DNA from: Microbispora rosea
Lineage (GTDB): Bacteria; Actinomycetota; Actinomycetes; Streptosporangiales; Streptosporangiaceae
Assembly (NCBI RefSeq): GCF_900156315.1
Contig: NZ_FTNI01000006.1
Coordinates: 62,001-126,000, forward strand
Reading direction: 5' to 3'
Length of the DNA stretch: 64,000 nucleotides
The position numbers were made by a program, and so were the translations under genes. Under the pieces are notes generated by a model. The model searched no databases, had not been told where the DNA came from, and saw only the letters and a list, made by a program, of their open reading frames with translations. Below are positions 44,232-52,379 of the stretch, one piece after another (positions within the stretch are counted from its first letter, which is position 1; the number at the start of each line of letters is the position of its first letter).

Positions 44232-45488
44232 ATGACTCTTGCGAAGATCTTCGAGAAGATCGTGGGTCCTGACGCGGGCGTCGAGTTCGTCGCCTACGAC
44301 GGCAGCAAGGCCGGATCCTCGGGGGCGGACCTCCGCATCGAGGTGAAGTCGCCGGCGGCGGTGGCCTACCTCGCGCAGGCGCCGGGAGAGCTCGGCCTCG
44401 CCCGCGCGTACATCTCCGGGCACATCGACGTGCACGGGGACATGTACACCCTGCTCGATCGGATGTGGTCGCTGACCCTGAACGACCTGCCGCTCAGCGA
44501 GAAGGTCGCCGCGATCCGCTCGCTCGGGATCAAGCCGCTGCTGATGCGCGTGCCGCCGCCGCCACAGGAGGCGCGGCAGAGCACGCTGGCGAGACTGGGT
44601 AGCCGGCACGCCAAGCAGCGCGACGCCGAGGTGATCCACCACCACTACGACGTCTCCAACCGCTTCTACGAGTGGGTGCTCGGCCCCTCCATGGCGTACA
44701 CGTGCGCGGTCTTCCCGCGGCAGGACGCGACGCTTGAGGAGGCGCAGTACACGAAGTTCGACCTGGTCGCCAAGAAGCTCGACCTCAAGCCCGGCATGCG
44801 GCTGCTGGACGTCGGCTGCGGCTGGGGCGGCATGGTCATGCACGCGGCCAAGGAGTACGGCGTGAAGGGCCTGGGCGTCACGCTGTCGCGCCAGCAGGCC
44901 GAGTGGGCGCAGAAGGCCATCGCGGAGGCCGGGCTGTCGGAGCTCGCCGAGGTCCGCTACACGGACTATCGCGACGTCGCGGAAACCGGTTTCGACCGGG
45001 TCAGCTCGATCGGCCTCACCGAGCACATCGGCAAGGACAACCTGCCGTCGTACTTCTCCTTCCTGTACGGCAAGCTCAAGCCGGGCGGGCGCCTGCTCAA
45101 CCACTGCATCACCCGCCCGACCAGCACCGAGAAGACCCTGAACAAGGGCGGTTTCATCAACCGCTACGTCTTCCCCGACGGCGAGCTGGAGTCGGTGGGC
45201 CACCTGATCCGCCAGATGGAGGACACCGGTTTCGAGGTCCGCCACGAGGAGAACCTGCGCGAGCACTACGCGCTGACGCTGCGCGAGTGGTGCAAGAACC
45301 TCGACGCCAACTGGGACGAGGCGGTCGAGGAGGTCGGCCAGGGCACCGCCCGGGTCTGGCGGCTCTACATGGCCGGCTGCGTCGTCGGGTTCGAGCGCAA
45401 CAAGGTGCAGCTGCACCAGGTGCTCGGGGTCCGGCTCGACGAGGGACAGTCGCACGTTTCGCTGCGCCCGTCCCTCGACTGGCCGTAG
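44232..45488 (+). CDS. tmsB: Cyclopropane-fatty-acid synthase-like methyltransferase, TmsB/UfaA-like
   Basis: A 418-residue enzyme. The N-terminal 125 residues are the CFAS-type lipid-binding region; HHHYDVSNRFYEWVLGPSM (136-154) and CAVFPRQDATLEEAQYTK are CFAS signatures, and LLDVGCGWGGM (191-201) binds SAM. SSIGLTEHIG and LLNHCITRP carry the Glu and Cys positions of the bicarbonate-binding site. UfaA1/TmsB methylates the double bond of oleoyl chains to give 10-methylene stearate. GGAGAGG stands before ATG 44232. Only 25 nt separate it from tmsA, so the two form an operon. A cyclopropane product is the main alternative, made less likely by tmsA. Confidence 0.85.
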   Translation: MTLAKIFEKIVGPDAGVEFVAYDGSKAGSSGADLRIEVKSPAAVAYLAQAPGELGLARAYISGHIDVHGDMYTLLDRMWSLTLNDLPLSEKVAAIRSLGIKPLLMRVPPPPQEARQSTLARLGSRHAKQRDAEVIHHHYDVSNRFYEWVLGPSMAYTCAVFPRQDATLEEAQYTKFDLVAKKLDLKPGMRLLDVGCGWGGMVMHAAKEYGVKGLGVTLSRQQAEWAQKAIAEAGLSELAEVRYTDYRDVAETGFDRVSSIGLTEHIGKDNLPSYFSFLYGKLKPGGRLLNHCITRPTSTEKTLNKGGFINRYVFPDGELESVGHLIRQMEDTGFEVRHEENLREHYALTLREWCKNLDANWDEAVEEVGQGTARVWRLYMAGCVVGFERNKVQLHQVLGVRLDEGQSHVSLRPSLDWP

Positions 45489-45494
45489 AAACCG

Positions 45495-47021
45495 TTACCG
45501 CAGCTCGCGCTTGAGGATCTTGCCGGTGGCGGTCATCGGCAGGGACTCGCGGAACTCCACGATCCGCGGGTACTTGTAGGCCGCCATCGTCTCCCGGCAC
45601 CACGCCACCAGTTCCTCCTCGGTGGTCGTGGCGCCGGGCTTGCGGATGACGTACGCCTTGACCTCCTCGCCGTGGGAGTCGTGGGGCACCCCGACGACCG
45701 CGGCGAGCGAGACGGCCGGATGGGTCATGAGGACCTCTTCGATCTCCCGGGGATAGACGTTGAAGCCGCCTCGGATGATCATGTCCTTGGCCCGGTCGAC
45801 GATGAAGTAGTAGCCGTCCTCGTCGCGCCGGGCCACGTCGCCGGTGCGGAACCAGCCGTCCTTCATGACCTGGGCCGTCGCCTCGGGCCGGTTGTAGTAG
45901 CCCTTCATGATGTTGTGGCCGCGGACGGCGATCTCGCCGATGTCGTCGGCCGTGTTCCACTCGGCGTCGACCAGCTTCATCTCCACGCCCCAGATCGGCG
46001 TGCCGATCGAGCCGGCCTTCGCGGGCCTGCCCGGCTGGTTGAACGAGGCCACGGGCGCGGTCTCCGACAGGCCGTACCCCTCCAGGATGTCCACGCCGAA
46101 CGTCGCGCCGAAGTCCTTGAGCACCTCGACCGGCAGCGCCGAGCCGCCGGAGGCCGCCGTCACCAGGGAGGACGGCACCTCGGCCGCCCCGGCGTGCACC
46201 GCGGTGAGCATGGCCCAGTACATGGTCGGCACGCCCGCGAACAGCGTCACCTTCTCCCGCTTCATCAGCGTGAGGGCCTCGGCCGGCTCGAAGCGCGGCA
46301 TCAGCACGAGCGTGCCGCTGCGCCGGAACCCGGCGTTCATCAGCACCGTCTGCCCGAAGGAGTGGAACAGCGGCAGCGCGACGAGATAGGTGTCGTCCCC
46401 CTGCCGGGGGAACATCTCGTCGCTGACGAGGGCGTTCATGACCATGTTCTGGTGGGTGAGCTCGGCGCCCTTCGGCTGGCCGGTGGTGCCGCTCGTGTAG
46501 AGGATCACCGCCGTGTCGTCGGCGGAGGTCTGCACGGTCTCGAAGTCGCCGGACACCCCGTCGAGGGCCGCCCACAGCGTCTCTCCGAGCTCGGACTCGG
46601 TGGCGAACGGCGTGGCCGGCAGCACGAAGAAGTGCTCGGCGCGCTCGGCGCCGGCGAAGCCGGCCCGGCCCCGCTCGCCCAGCGGCAGCTCCGGCGAGCC
46701 CTCGAAGCAGAAGAAGGCCTTGGCGTCGGAGTCGTCCAGGTGATAGGTGATCTCCCTGGCCTGCAGCAGCACGTTCAGCGGGACGACGGTCGCACCCGTC
46801 TTGAGGATCCCGTAGTAGACGAACGGGAAGTACGGGACGTTGGGGCAGGCCAGCGCCACCTTGTCGCCTCTGCCGATGCCGCGCGAGACCAGCAGGTTGG
46901 CCACCTGGTTGGCGACGGTGTTCACGAGCGAGTACGGCAGGCGCATGTCGCCGAAGACGACCGCGGTGGCGTCGGGCTTCTCCCGTGCGCTGTCTTCCAG
47001 CACGACGGCCAGGTTGAGCAT
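45495..47021 (-). CDS. Long-chain fatty acid-CoA ligase (FadD-like)
   Basis: A 508-residue AMP-forming ligase. VILYTSGTTGQPKGAELTH (about 170-188) is the P-loop, GYGLSETAPV the motif A5 region, DGWFRTGDVARRDEDGYYFIVDR with A7/A8 and GKILKRELR the A10 lysine. It activates a carboxylate via acyl-AMP to acyl-CoA; the chain length is unknown. GGGAG 6 nt before ATG 47021 sets the start. It ends 6 nt from tmsB (convergent) and is divergent from the first P450 gene; the palindrome between these two is a possible joint operator. Confidence 0.85.
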   Translation of the reverse strand: MLNLAVVLEDSAREKPDATAVVFGDMRLPYSLVNTVANQVANLLVSRGIGRGDKVALACPNVPYFPFVYYGILKTGATVVPLNVLLQAREITYHLDDSDAKAFFCFEGSPELPLGERGRAGFAGAERAEHFFVLPATPFATESELGETLWAALDGVSGDFETVQTSADDTAVILYTSGTTGQPKGAELTHQNMVMNALVSDEMFPRQGDDTYLVALPLFHSFGQTVLMNAGFRRSGTLVLMPRFEPAEALTLMKREKVTLFAGVPTMYWAMLTAVHAGAAEVPSSLVTAASGGSALPVEVLKDFGATFGVDILEGYGLSETAPVASFNQPGRPAKAGSIGTPIWGVEMKLVDAEWNTADDIGEIAVRGHNIMKGYYNRPEATAQVMKDGWFRTGDVARRDEDGYYFIVDRAKDMIIRGGFNVYPREIEEVLMTHPAVSLAAVVGVPHDSHGEEVKAYVIRKPGATTTEEELVAWCRETMAAYKYPRIVEFRESLPMTATGKILKRELR

Positions 47022-47054
47022 CGCCGCTCCCTCTTCTATCGGACCCTCGGTCCA

Positions 47055-47070
47055 TACCAACCGGTAGGTA
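47055..47070. promoter_or_regulatory. TetR-type palindrome TACCAACCGGTAGGTA
   Basis: This 16-bp sequence is self-complementary at 14 of 16 positions (TACC-N-ACCGGT-N-GGTA). ACCNACCGGTNGGT palindromes are operators of several TetR regulators of acyl-CoA metabolism. It lies 33 nt upstream of the FadD-like start and 98 nt upstream of the P450 start. Confidence 0.5.
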
Positions 47071-47168
47071 CCTCAGCGTAACGGCTCGGGGAGTGGAATT
47101 TGAGGGTCCGGTTACAAGGGCGTTCTCGACCCTTGACGATGCTGTGCCCCCGCACAAGAGTGGGCGTT

Positions 47169-48437
47169 ATGGACACGGCTGCCGACCTGTCCCACATCCC
47201 GTTCTGGGGGCTGCCCCAGGCCGAGCGGCACGAGGCGTTCCGCCGCCTGCGCGCGCTCGACCACCCCGCCTTCTTCCGCGAGAACAAGATCCCCTTCATC
47301 GGTCACGGCGCCGGTTACTACGCGCTGGTGCGGCACGCCGACGTGACCGGGGCCAGCCGCGACCCCGCCGTCTTCAGCAGCGAGCCGACGGCCAACAGCG
47401 TCCCGGACATGCCGCGCTGGCTCGCGGTCTACTTCGGCTCCATGATCAATATGGACGATCCCCGGCACGCCCGGCTGCGGCGGATCGTCTCGCGGGCGTT
47501 CACCCCGCGCATCCTGGCCAAGATGGAGGAGGACCTGGGCCGGGCCGCCCGGGAGATCGTCGGCGAGGCCGTGCGGGAGGGGCCGGGCGACTTCGTCACT
47601 CAGATCGCCGCCCGATTACCCGTACGGGTGATCTGCGACATGATGGGCATCCCGGCCGAGCACCACGACCGGGTGCTGCGCCGTACGAACACGATTCTGG
47701 CCAACGCCGACTCCGAATATTCGGGCGTCGCCGTGGACCCGTCCCGGCCGGACGGCTCCTTCGGCCGCTGGACCACGGCCCGGGGCCTGGCGGCGCTGCT
47801 GCGGGCCGGGCACGACCTGAACGCGCTGGCCCGCCGCCTGGCCGGGGAGCGCCGCCGCCGGCCCACCGACGACCTGACCAGCATGCTCGTGCACGGCGAG
47901 GAACACCTGACCGCCCAGGAGCTCGGCTCGTTTTTCATCCTGCTGGTCGTCGCGGGCAGCGAGACGACCCGCAACGCCGTCGCCCACGGGCTCAAACTGC
48001 TCACCGACCACCCCGGCCAGCGCGCGCTGCTTCTGGAGGACTTCGACGGGCGCATCGCGGGCGCCGTGGAGGAGATCGTCCGCTACTCCAGCCCCGTCAT
48101 CCAGTTCCGGCGCACCGTGACACGGGACCACACGATGAACGGCCACGACTACCGTGCGGGCGACAAGGTCCTGCTGTTCTACAACTCGGCGAACCGGGAC
48201 GAGACGGTCTTCCGCGATCCCGACGTCTTCGACATCACCCGCAGTCCCAACCCCCACGTCGGCTTCGGCGGCCACGGCCCCCACTACTGCCTGGGCGCCC
48301 ACCTCGCCCGCCGGGAGATCACCGTGATGTTCCGCGAGCTGTTCGGCCGCATGCCCGCCATCCGATCCGTGGGCGAGCCGTCCTATCTGCTGTCCAACTT
48401 CATCAACGGCGTCAAGCACATGAGCTACCGCTTCTGA
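47169..48437 (+). CDS. Cytochrome P450, CYP124-like (copy 1)
   Basis: A 422-residue soluble P450. The I-helix motif is LLVVAGSETTRNAV, the K-helix ExxR is EEIVR, and the heme loop is GFGGHGPHYCLGAHLA with the Cys ligand. LAVYFGSMINMDDPRHARLR and IVSRAFTPRI closely follow CYP124 of M. tuberculosis, an omega-hydroxylase with preference for methyl-branched lipids and also active on sterol side chains. No ferredoxin or reductase gene is near, so redox partners come from elsewhere. ATG 47169 begins a normal-length P450; 47139 is an earlier in-frame ATG. It is divergent from the FadD-like gene. Confidence 0.85.
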   Translation: MDTAADLSHIPFWGLPQAERHEAFRRLRALDHPAFFRENKIPFIGHGAGYYALVRHADVTGASRDPAVFSSEPTANSVPDMPRWLAVYFGSMINMDDPRHARLRRIVSRAFTPRILAKMEEDLGRAAREIVGEAVREGPGDFVTQIAARLPVRVICDMMGIPAEHHDRVLRRTNTILANADSEYSGVAVDPSRPDGSFGRWTTARGLAALLRAGHDLNALARRLAGERRRRPTDDLTSMLVHGEEHLTAQELGSFFILLVVAGSETTRNAVAHGLKLLTDHPGQRALLLEDFDGRIAGAVEEIVRYSSPVIQFRRTVTRDHTMNGHDYRAGDKVLLFYNSANRDETVFRDPDVFDITRSPNPHVGFGGHGPHYCLGAHLARREITVMFRELFGRMPAIRSVGEPSYLLSNFINGVKHMSYRF

Positions 48438-48446
48438 ACGCCGGCG

Positions 48447-48866
48447 TCAGTGCGCGTACTCGTCGCGGCGCCGGAACATGGCCGCCAGCATCAGCGGGAA
48501 CATCGCGACGTGGGCCGCGACCATCAGGGCCATGCCGTCGATCAGGCCCAGCCACAGGAGCGGGAACAACGGCACGACCGGGACGAACATCGCCCCGCAC
48601 ATCTCCAGGACCGGAGCCCAGGCGTGACCGCGTACCCGCATCCAGACGGCCATGCCGGCCGACATGTCGAACGCCATCAGCAGATAGGCGAGCTCGGGAT
48701 CACGGGCGTACGAGGGGTCGATCCCCAGAGCGGACCACAGCAGGCCGAGCGCGAACATCCCCGCGAACATCGCGACGATCATCTCGATGTAGTGCAGGGC
48801 GAAACGACCCCATCGCCGTGTGGCGGTGCGGCGACCGGTGTGCCTTACAGGCGTGGTGTCAGTCAT
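48447..48866 (-). CDS. Four-TM membrane protein of unknown function
   Basis: A 139-residue protein with four hydrophobic helices (about 27-48, 60-75, 85-105, 108-128), rich in Met, and several acidic residues in the loops. Similar actinobacterial proteins are occasionally called FliP-like, without evidence. It is divergent from the third GlxA-type gene (98 nt between starts) and may be its target, and converges with the P450 gene with 9 nt between stops. Confidence 0.65.
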   Translation of the reverse strand: MTDTTPVRHTGRRTATRRWGRFALHYIEMIVAMFAGMFALGLLWSALGIDPSYARDPELAYLLMAFDMSAGMAVWMRVRGHAWAPVLEMCGAMFVPVVPLFPLLWLGLIDGMALMVAAHVAMFPLMLAAMFRRRDEYAH

Positions 48867-48929
48867 GGCCCAACTGTCCGGGCGGCCCGCGACCGCGCCA
48901 AGGAGCGAGACGGGGACGGGTCCGAAATC

Positions 48930-48958
48930 TTGGGGTCTCCGTCCGTCCGGCCTACAGT
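48930..48958 (+). promoter_or_regulatory. Promoter of GlxA-type gene, leaderless start
   Basis: TTGGGG (48930-48935), 17 nt, TACAGT (48953-48958). The ATG at 48965 is 6 nt behind the -10 box, so transcription should begin at or next to the start codon. Confidence 0.5.
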
Positions 48959-48964
48959 TGTCTC

Positions 48965-49954
48965 ATGATCCAGCGGCGCGTGGTGGTCGTCGGATATCAC
49001 GCGGCGGAGCTCGTGGACATCGCGTGTGTGACGTCAAGCCTGATCATGGCGAACGCGTACGGCGCGTCCCCGTGCTACGACGTGTGCCTGGCCACCCCCT
49101 CGGGTCTGCCCGTCACCTGCGGCAGCGGGTTGACGCTGCAGGGGCAGGAGGCGCTCGAACGCGTCACGGGGCCGCTGGACACGCTTGTCGTCTCCGGGGG
49201 GATCGGGCACGAGGAGGCGGCGGCCAACCGGGTCATCGTCGGGCACGTCCGGCGGCTGGCGCGGGAGAGCCGCCGCGTCGCGTCGGTGTGCACGGGCGCG
49301 GCGGTGCTGGCCGCCGCCGGCCTGCTCGACGGGCGGCGTGCCACCACGCACTGGCAGTTCGCGCACGCGCTCGCCGCACGCCACCCGGAGATCGACGTCG
49401 ACTCCCGCCCGATCTTCATCCGCGACGGCAATGTCACCACCGCCGCCGGCGTCACCAGCGCGCTGGACGTCACGCTCGCTTTCATCGAGGAGGACCACGG
49501 CCCGGCCCTCGCCAGGCAGGTGGCCCGCAACCTGGTGACCTACCTGCAACGACCCGGCAACCAGGCGCAGATGAGCATGTTCACCGAGGGCCCGCCGCCC
49601 GGCGACGGCCTGGTCAAGCGCGTCGTCGACCATGTCACCGGCCGTCCCGACGCCGACCTGTCCACCGCCGCCCTGGCGGCCGGCGCGGGTGTGAGCGAGC
49701 GCCACCTGACGCGGCTGTTCCTCAAGCACACGGGCCAGACGCCGGGCCGGTTCGTGCGCCGGGCCCGCGCCGAGGCCGCCGCCCATCTGCTCGCCTCCAC
49801 GTCGCTGCCGATGACCGCGATCGCGGTCCGCTGCGGCTTCGGGACCGCCGAGGCCCTCCGCCTGGCCTTCGTCGACCTGTACGGCGTCCCGCCCTCGCGC
49901 TACCGCTCGACGCAGGCGACCGCGTTGCCGTCCTCCTTCACAAACGACGAGTGA
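48965..49954 (+). CDS. GlxA-family transcriptional regulator, copy 3
   Basis: A 329-residue regulator. The DJ-1/PfpI domain has ASVCTGAAVLAAAGLLDGRRA with the elbow Cys; the AraC domain has LSTAALAAGAGVSERHLTRLF and MTAIAVRCGFGTAEALRLAF. ERHLTRLFLKHTGQTPGRFV is close to the FtrA/GlxA type. It is more diverged from copies 1 and 2 than they are from each other (no REGGQAQ; NQAQMSMF instead). It is leaderless by promoter position and is probably a controller of the divergent membrane protein gene. Confidence 0.85.
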   Translation: MIQRRVVVVGYHAAELVDIACVTSSLIMANAYGASPCYDVCLATPSGLPVTCGSGLTLQGQEALERVTGPLDTLVVSGGIGHEEAAANRVIVGHVRRLARESRRVASVCTGAAVLAAAGLLDGRRATTHWQFAHALAARHPEIDVDSRPIFIRDGNVTTAAGVTSALDVTLAFIEEDHGPALARQVARNLVTYLQRPGNQAQMSMFTEGPPPGDGLVKRVVDHVTGRPDADLSTAALAAGAGVSERHLTRLFLKHTGQTPGRFVRRARAEAAAHLLASTSLPMTAIAVRCGFGTAEALRLAFVDLYGVPPSRYRSTQATALPSSFTNDE

Positions 49955-49988
49955 CGATTCTGTCGGTGCCGGCTGCGATGGTGGCGGC

Positions 49989-51002
49989 GTGGTCTACTTC
50001 GTCTACCGCAGCGTCTACGAGGGGCCGTCCGGCCGGCTCGTCCGGCACTTCCCCGACGCCACCGTGCTCGACTGGTTCCGCAGGGTGTGGGACGACGCCG
50101 CGTCGCAGGACGCGTACGAGTGGGTGGAGCGCGAACTCGGCGCGAACGTCTACGGTCTGCACACCATCTTCGAGACCGGGCTGCCGGCCCCCCGCACCCA
50201 TGGCGAGTTGCGCCGGATGCTCAAGGAACATCTGTACGTCGAGAGAACGCTGCGGGTGGACCGGCACAGCGTGCGGGTGCTCACCGACGACGACGAGGTC
50301 GAGCTGGCGTACTTCTTCGTGGACGACCACGTGGTGGCGGACGAGCCCGACCGCTGGGACTACCTCGTGCACGAGAGCTGGGACCTGCCCGCGGACGCAC
50401 CGCCGTCCGCGCGAACGTTGACGCCTCCGGTCCCGGTCGACGTCGTCAGCCCCGCACCGCCCGGCGGGGAGGGCGTGACGTGGGTCGTCATACTCACTCA
50501 CCATGCGACCGTGAACAGCGTAGGAGGCAGATACCCGAAGGCGTTCCCGGGCGTACGGCTGCCGGGGCTCGCGGCGGCCCTGCGCGCGGCGGATACCCAT
50601 GAGCTGTCCGGCGAGTTGCGTGCCCTGCGCGCACTGATCGCCCCCGGTGAGGAGGAGATCGCGTCCGCACTGGAGCGCTGCAACCGCTGGGGGCCTCTGG
50701 AGGAGTGGCTGCCCGAGATCAGTGCTCCGCACTTCCAGGCGCACGAACACGCGCTGCGGCTGCTGGAGGACTTCGTCCCGGCGGACGGACGTGACCCGGG
50801 TCGCACGCTCATCCGATGCGACGGTCACCTGGCCCAGATGGCGATCCACATGGACGATGGTTCCGGTTATCGGCAGTGGTTCCTCTTCGACGACGTCTGG
50901 GCCGCCGCACATCCCGAGATAGCCGCGTCACTGATGCGGTTCGGTGTGCACTGGGATCCGCGCTGCCGGCGCAGGCATGCCCGCCTGACCCACTGTGGCT
51001 GA
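49989..51002 (+). CDS. Hypothetical protein, no recognised family
   Basis: A 337-residue GTG-start protein. The N-terminal half (1-150) begins VYFVYRSVYEGPSGRLVRHF and is rich in aromatic and acidic residues, with a YLVHESWDLP segment; the C-terminal half contains VTWVVILTHHATVNSVGGRYP and ALERCNRWGPLEEWLPE. It has no membrane segment or signal peptide. The C-terminal end is basic with HWDPRCRRRHARLTHCG. No catalytic motif was recognised. Its base composition resembles its neighbours. It stands between a GlxA-type regulator and the second P450, 66 nt before the latter. Confidence 0.6.
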   Translation: MVYFVYRSVYEGPSGRLVRHFPDATVLDWFRRVWDDAASQDAYEWVERELGANVYGLHTIFETGLPAPRTHGELRRMLKEHLYVERTLRVDRHSVRVLTDDDEVELAYFFVDDHVVADEPDRWDYLVHESWDLPADAPPSARTLTPPVPVDVVSPAPPGGEGVTWVVILTHHATVNSVGGRYPKAFPGVRLPGLAAALRAADTHELSGELRALRALIAPGEEEIASALERCNRWGPLEEWLPEISAPHFQAHEHALRLLEDFVPADGRDPGRTLIRCDGHLAQMAIHMDDGSGYRQWFLFDDVWAAAHPEIAASLMRFGVHWDPRCRRRHARLTHCG

Positions 51003-51068
51003 ACCGGCAGGTGTGGCAGACTGGCAACCGAATGTGGTTCTAGTCACTCGGAAGGGCCGGCCCCCACC

Positions 51069-52352
51069 ATGACGACACAGCCGACGGAGCCCGCGGGGCG
51101 CACGCCCATCACCTCGGCGGCGGACATCGACCTGAACGACTGGGACTTCTGGGGCCGCCCGGACGAGGAGCGGGAGCACGCGTTCCGGCTGCTGCGCGAC
51201 CTGGACAAGCCGGCCTTCTTCCCCGAGCCCGAGTTCAGCCTGGGCGGCGTCACCGGGCCGGGTTACCACGCGCTCGTCAGGCACGCCGACATCCTGGAGG
51301 CCAGCCGCAACCCCGAGGTCTTCTGCTCGGGCGACGGCGGGGCCACCAACATCCCCGACCTGCCGGCGGAGTTCGCCGAATACTTCGGCTCGATGATCAA
51401 TATGGACGACCCGCGGCACGCGCGCCTGCGGCGGATCGTCTCGCGCGCCTTCACCCCGAGGATGATCAAGCAGTTCGAGTCCGACGTCGATGTCGCCGCC
51501 TCGCGCATCGTGGACGAGTTGCTGGAGACCGGCTCCGGTTGCGACTTCGTCACCGAGGTGGCCGCCAAGCTGCCCCTGAAGATCATCTGCGACATGATGG
51601 GCATCCCGGAGAAGGACTACCAGTTCGTCTTCGACCGCTCGAACATCGTCCTCGGCGCCACCGATCCCGAGTACGTCAGCGAGCGTGCGGACATCGCCCA
51701 CGCACTGCTCACCGCGGGGATGGAGCTGCAGCAGCTCGTCCAGGACCTGGCCGCGCTGCGGATGCAGACGCCCACCGACGACCTCACCTCGTCCCTGGTC
51801 AACGCCAACATCGACGGGGAGCGGCTGACCGCACAGGAGCTCGGCTCGTTCTTCATCCTGCTCGTCGTGGCGGGCAACGAGACCACCCGCAACGCCATCT
51901 CTCACGGCATGCGGTTGCTCACGCTCAACCCGGAGCAGCGCCGGCTGTGGCTGGAGGACTTCGAGGGCCGGGCGCCGCGCGCGATCGAGGAGATCGTCCG
52001 GCTGGCCGCGCCGGTCAACTACATGCGCCGCAAGGTCACCCGCGACCACGAGATGAACGGCAATCTCTACCGCGAGGGCGAGAAGGTTCTGCTGTACTAC
52101 TGGGCGGCCAACCGCGACGAGCGGGTGTTCGACGACCCGCTGCGCTTCGACATCCGGCGCGACCCGAACCCGCACGTCGGCTTCGGCGGCCCGGGTCCCC
52201 ACTTCTGCCTCGGCGCCCACCTGGCCCGCCGCGAGATCACCGCGATGTTCCGCGAGCTGCTGCGGCGGGTCCCCCAGATCGAGGCGGGCGCGCCGGAGCG
52301 CCTGCTGTCCAGCTTCATCAACGGCATCAAGCACATGCCCTGCGAGTTCTGA
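51069..52352 (+). CDS. Cytochrome P450, CYP124-like (copy 2)
   Basis: A 427-residue P450 with LLVVAGNETTRNAI (I helix), EEIVR (ExxR) and GFGGPGPHFCLGAHLA (heme loop). EYFGSMINMDDPRHARLRRI and CDMMGIPEKD match CYP124 even more closely than copy 1 and PTDDLTSSLV is also shared. The two copies are clear paralogs 2.6 kb apart, so they may have split substrate ranges (branched fatty acids, sterol side chains). ATG 51069 gives the family's usual length. It converges with the gene at 52380. Confidence 0.85.
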   Translation: MTTQPTEPAGRTPITSAADIDLNDWDFWGRPDEEREHAFRLLRDLDKPAFFPEPEFSLGGVTGPGYHALVRHADILEASRNPEVFCSGDGGATNIPDLPAEFAEYFGSMINMDDPRHARLRRIVSRAFTPRMIKQFESDVDVAASRIVDELLETGSGCDFVTEVAAKLPLKIICDMMGIPEKDYQFVFDRSNIVLGATDPEYVSERADIAHALLTAGMELQQLVQDLAALRMQTPTDDLTSSLVNANIDGERLTAQELGSFFILLVVAGNETTRNAISHGMRLLTLNPEQRRLWLEDFEGRAPRAIEEIVRLAAPVNYMRRKVTRDHEMNGNLYREGEKVLLYYWAANRDERVFDDPLRFDIRRDPNPHVGFGGPGPHFCLGAHLARREITAMFRELLRRVPQIEAGAPERLLSSFINGIKHMPCEF

Positions 52353-52379
52353 CCCGCCGGACCCGGGCCCGGCCGGTGG

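Noticed and set aside
40467..52352. Secondary-metabolite cluster (P450s, ligase, methyltransferase)
   Set aside because: No PKS, NRPS, terpene or RiPP core enzyme is present; the gene set fits fatty acid modification better.
52353..52379. CCGG-rich dyad as bidirectional terminator between the second P450 and the membrane-anchored protein gene
   Set aside because: Pairing is ambiguous and short; I could not define one stable stem.
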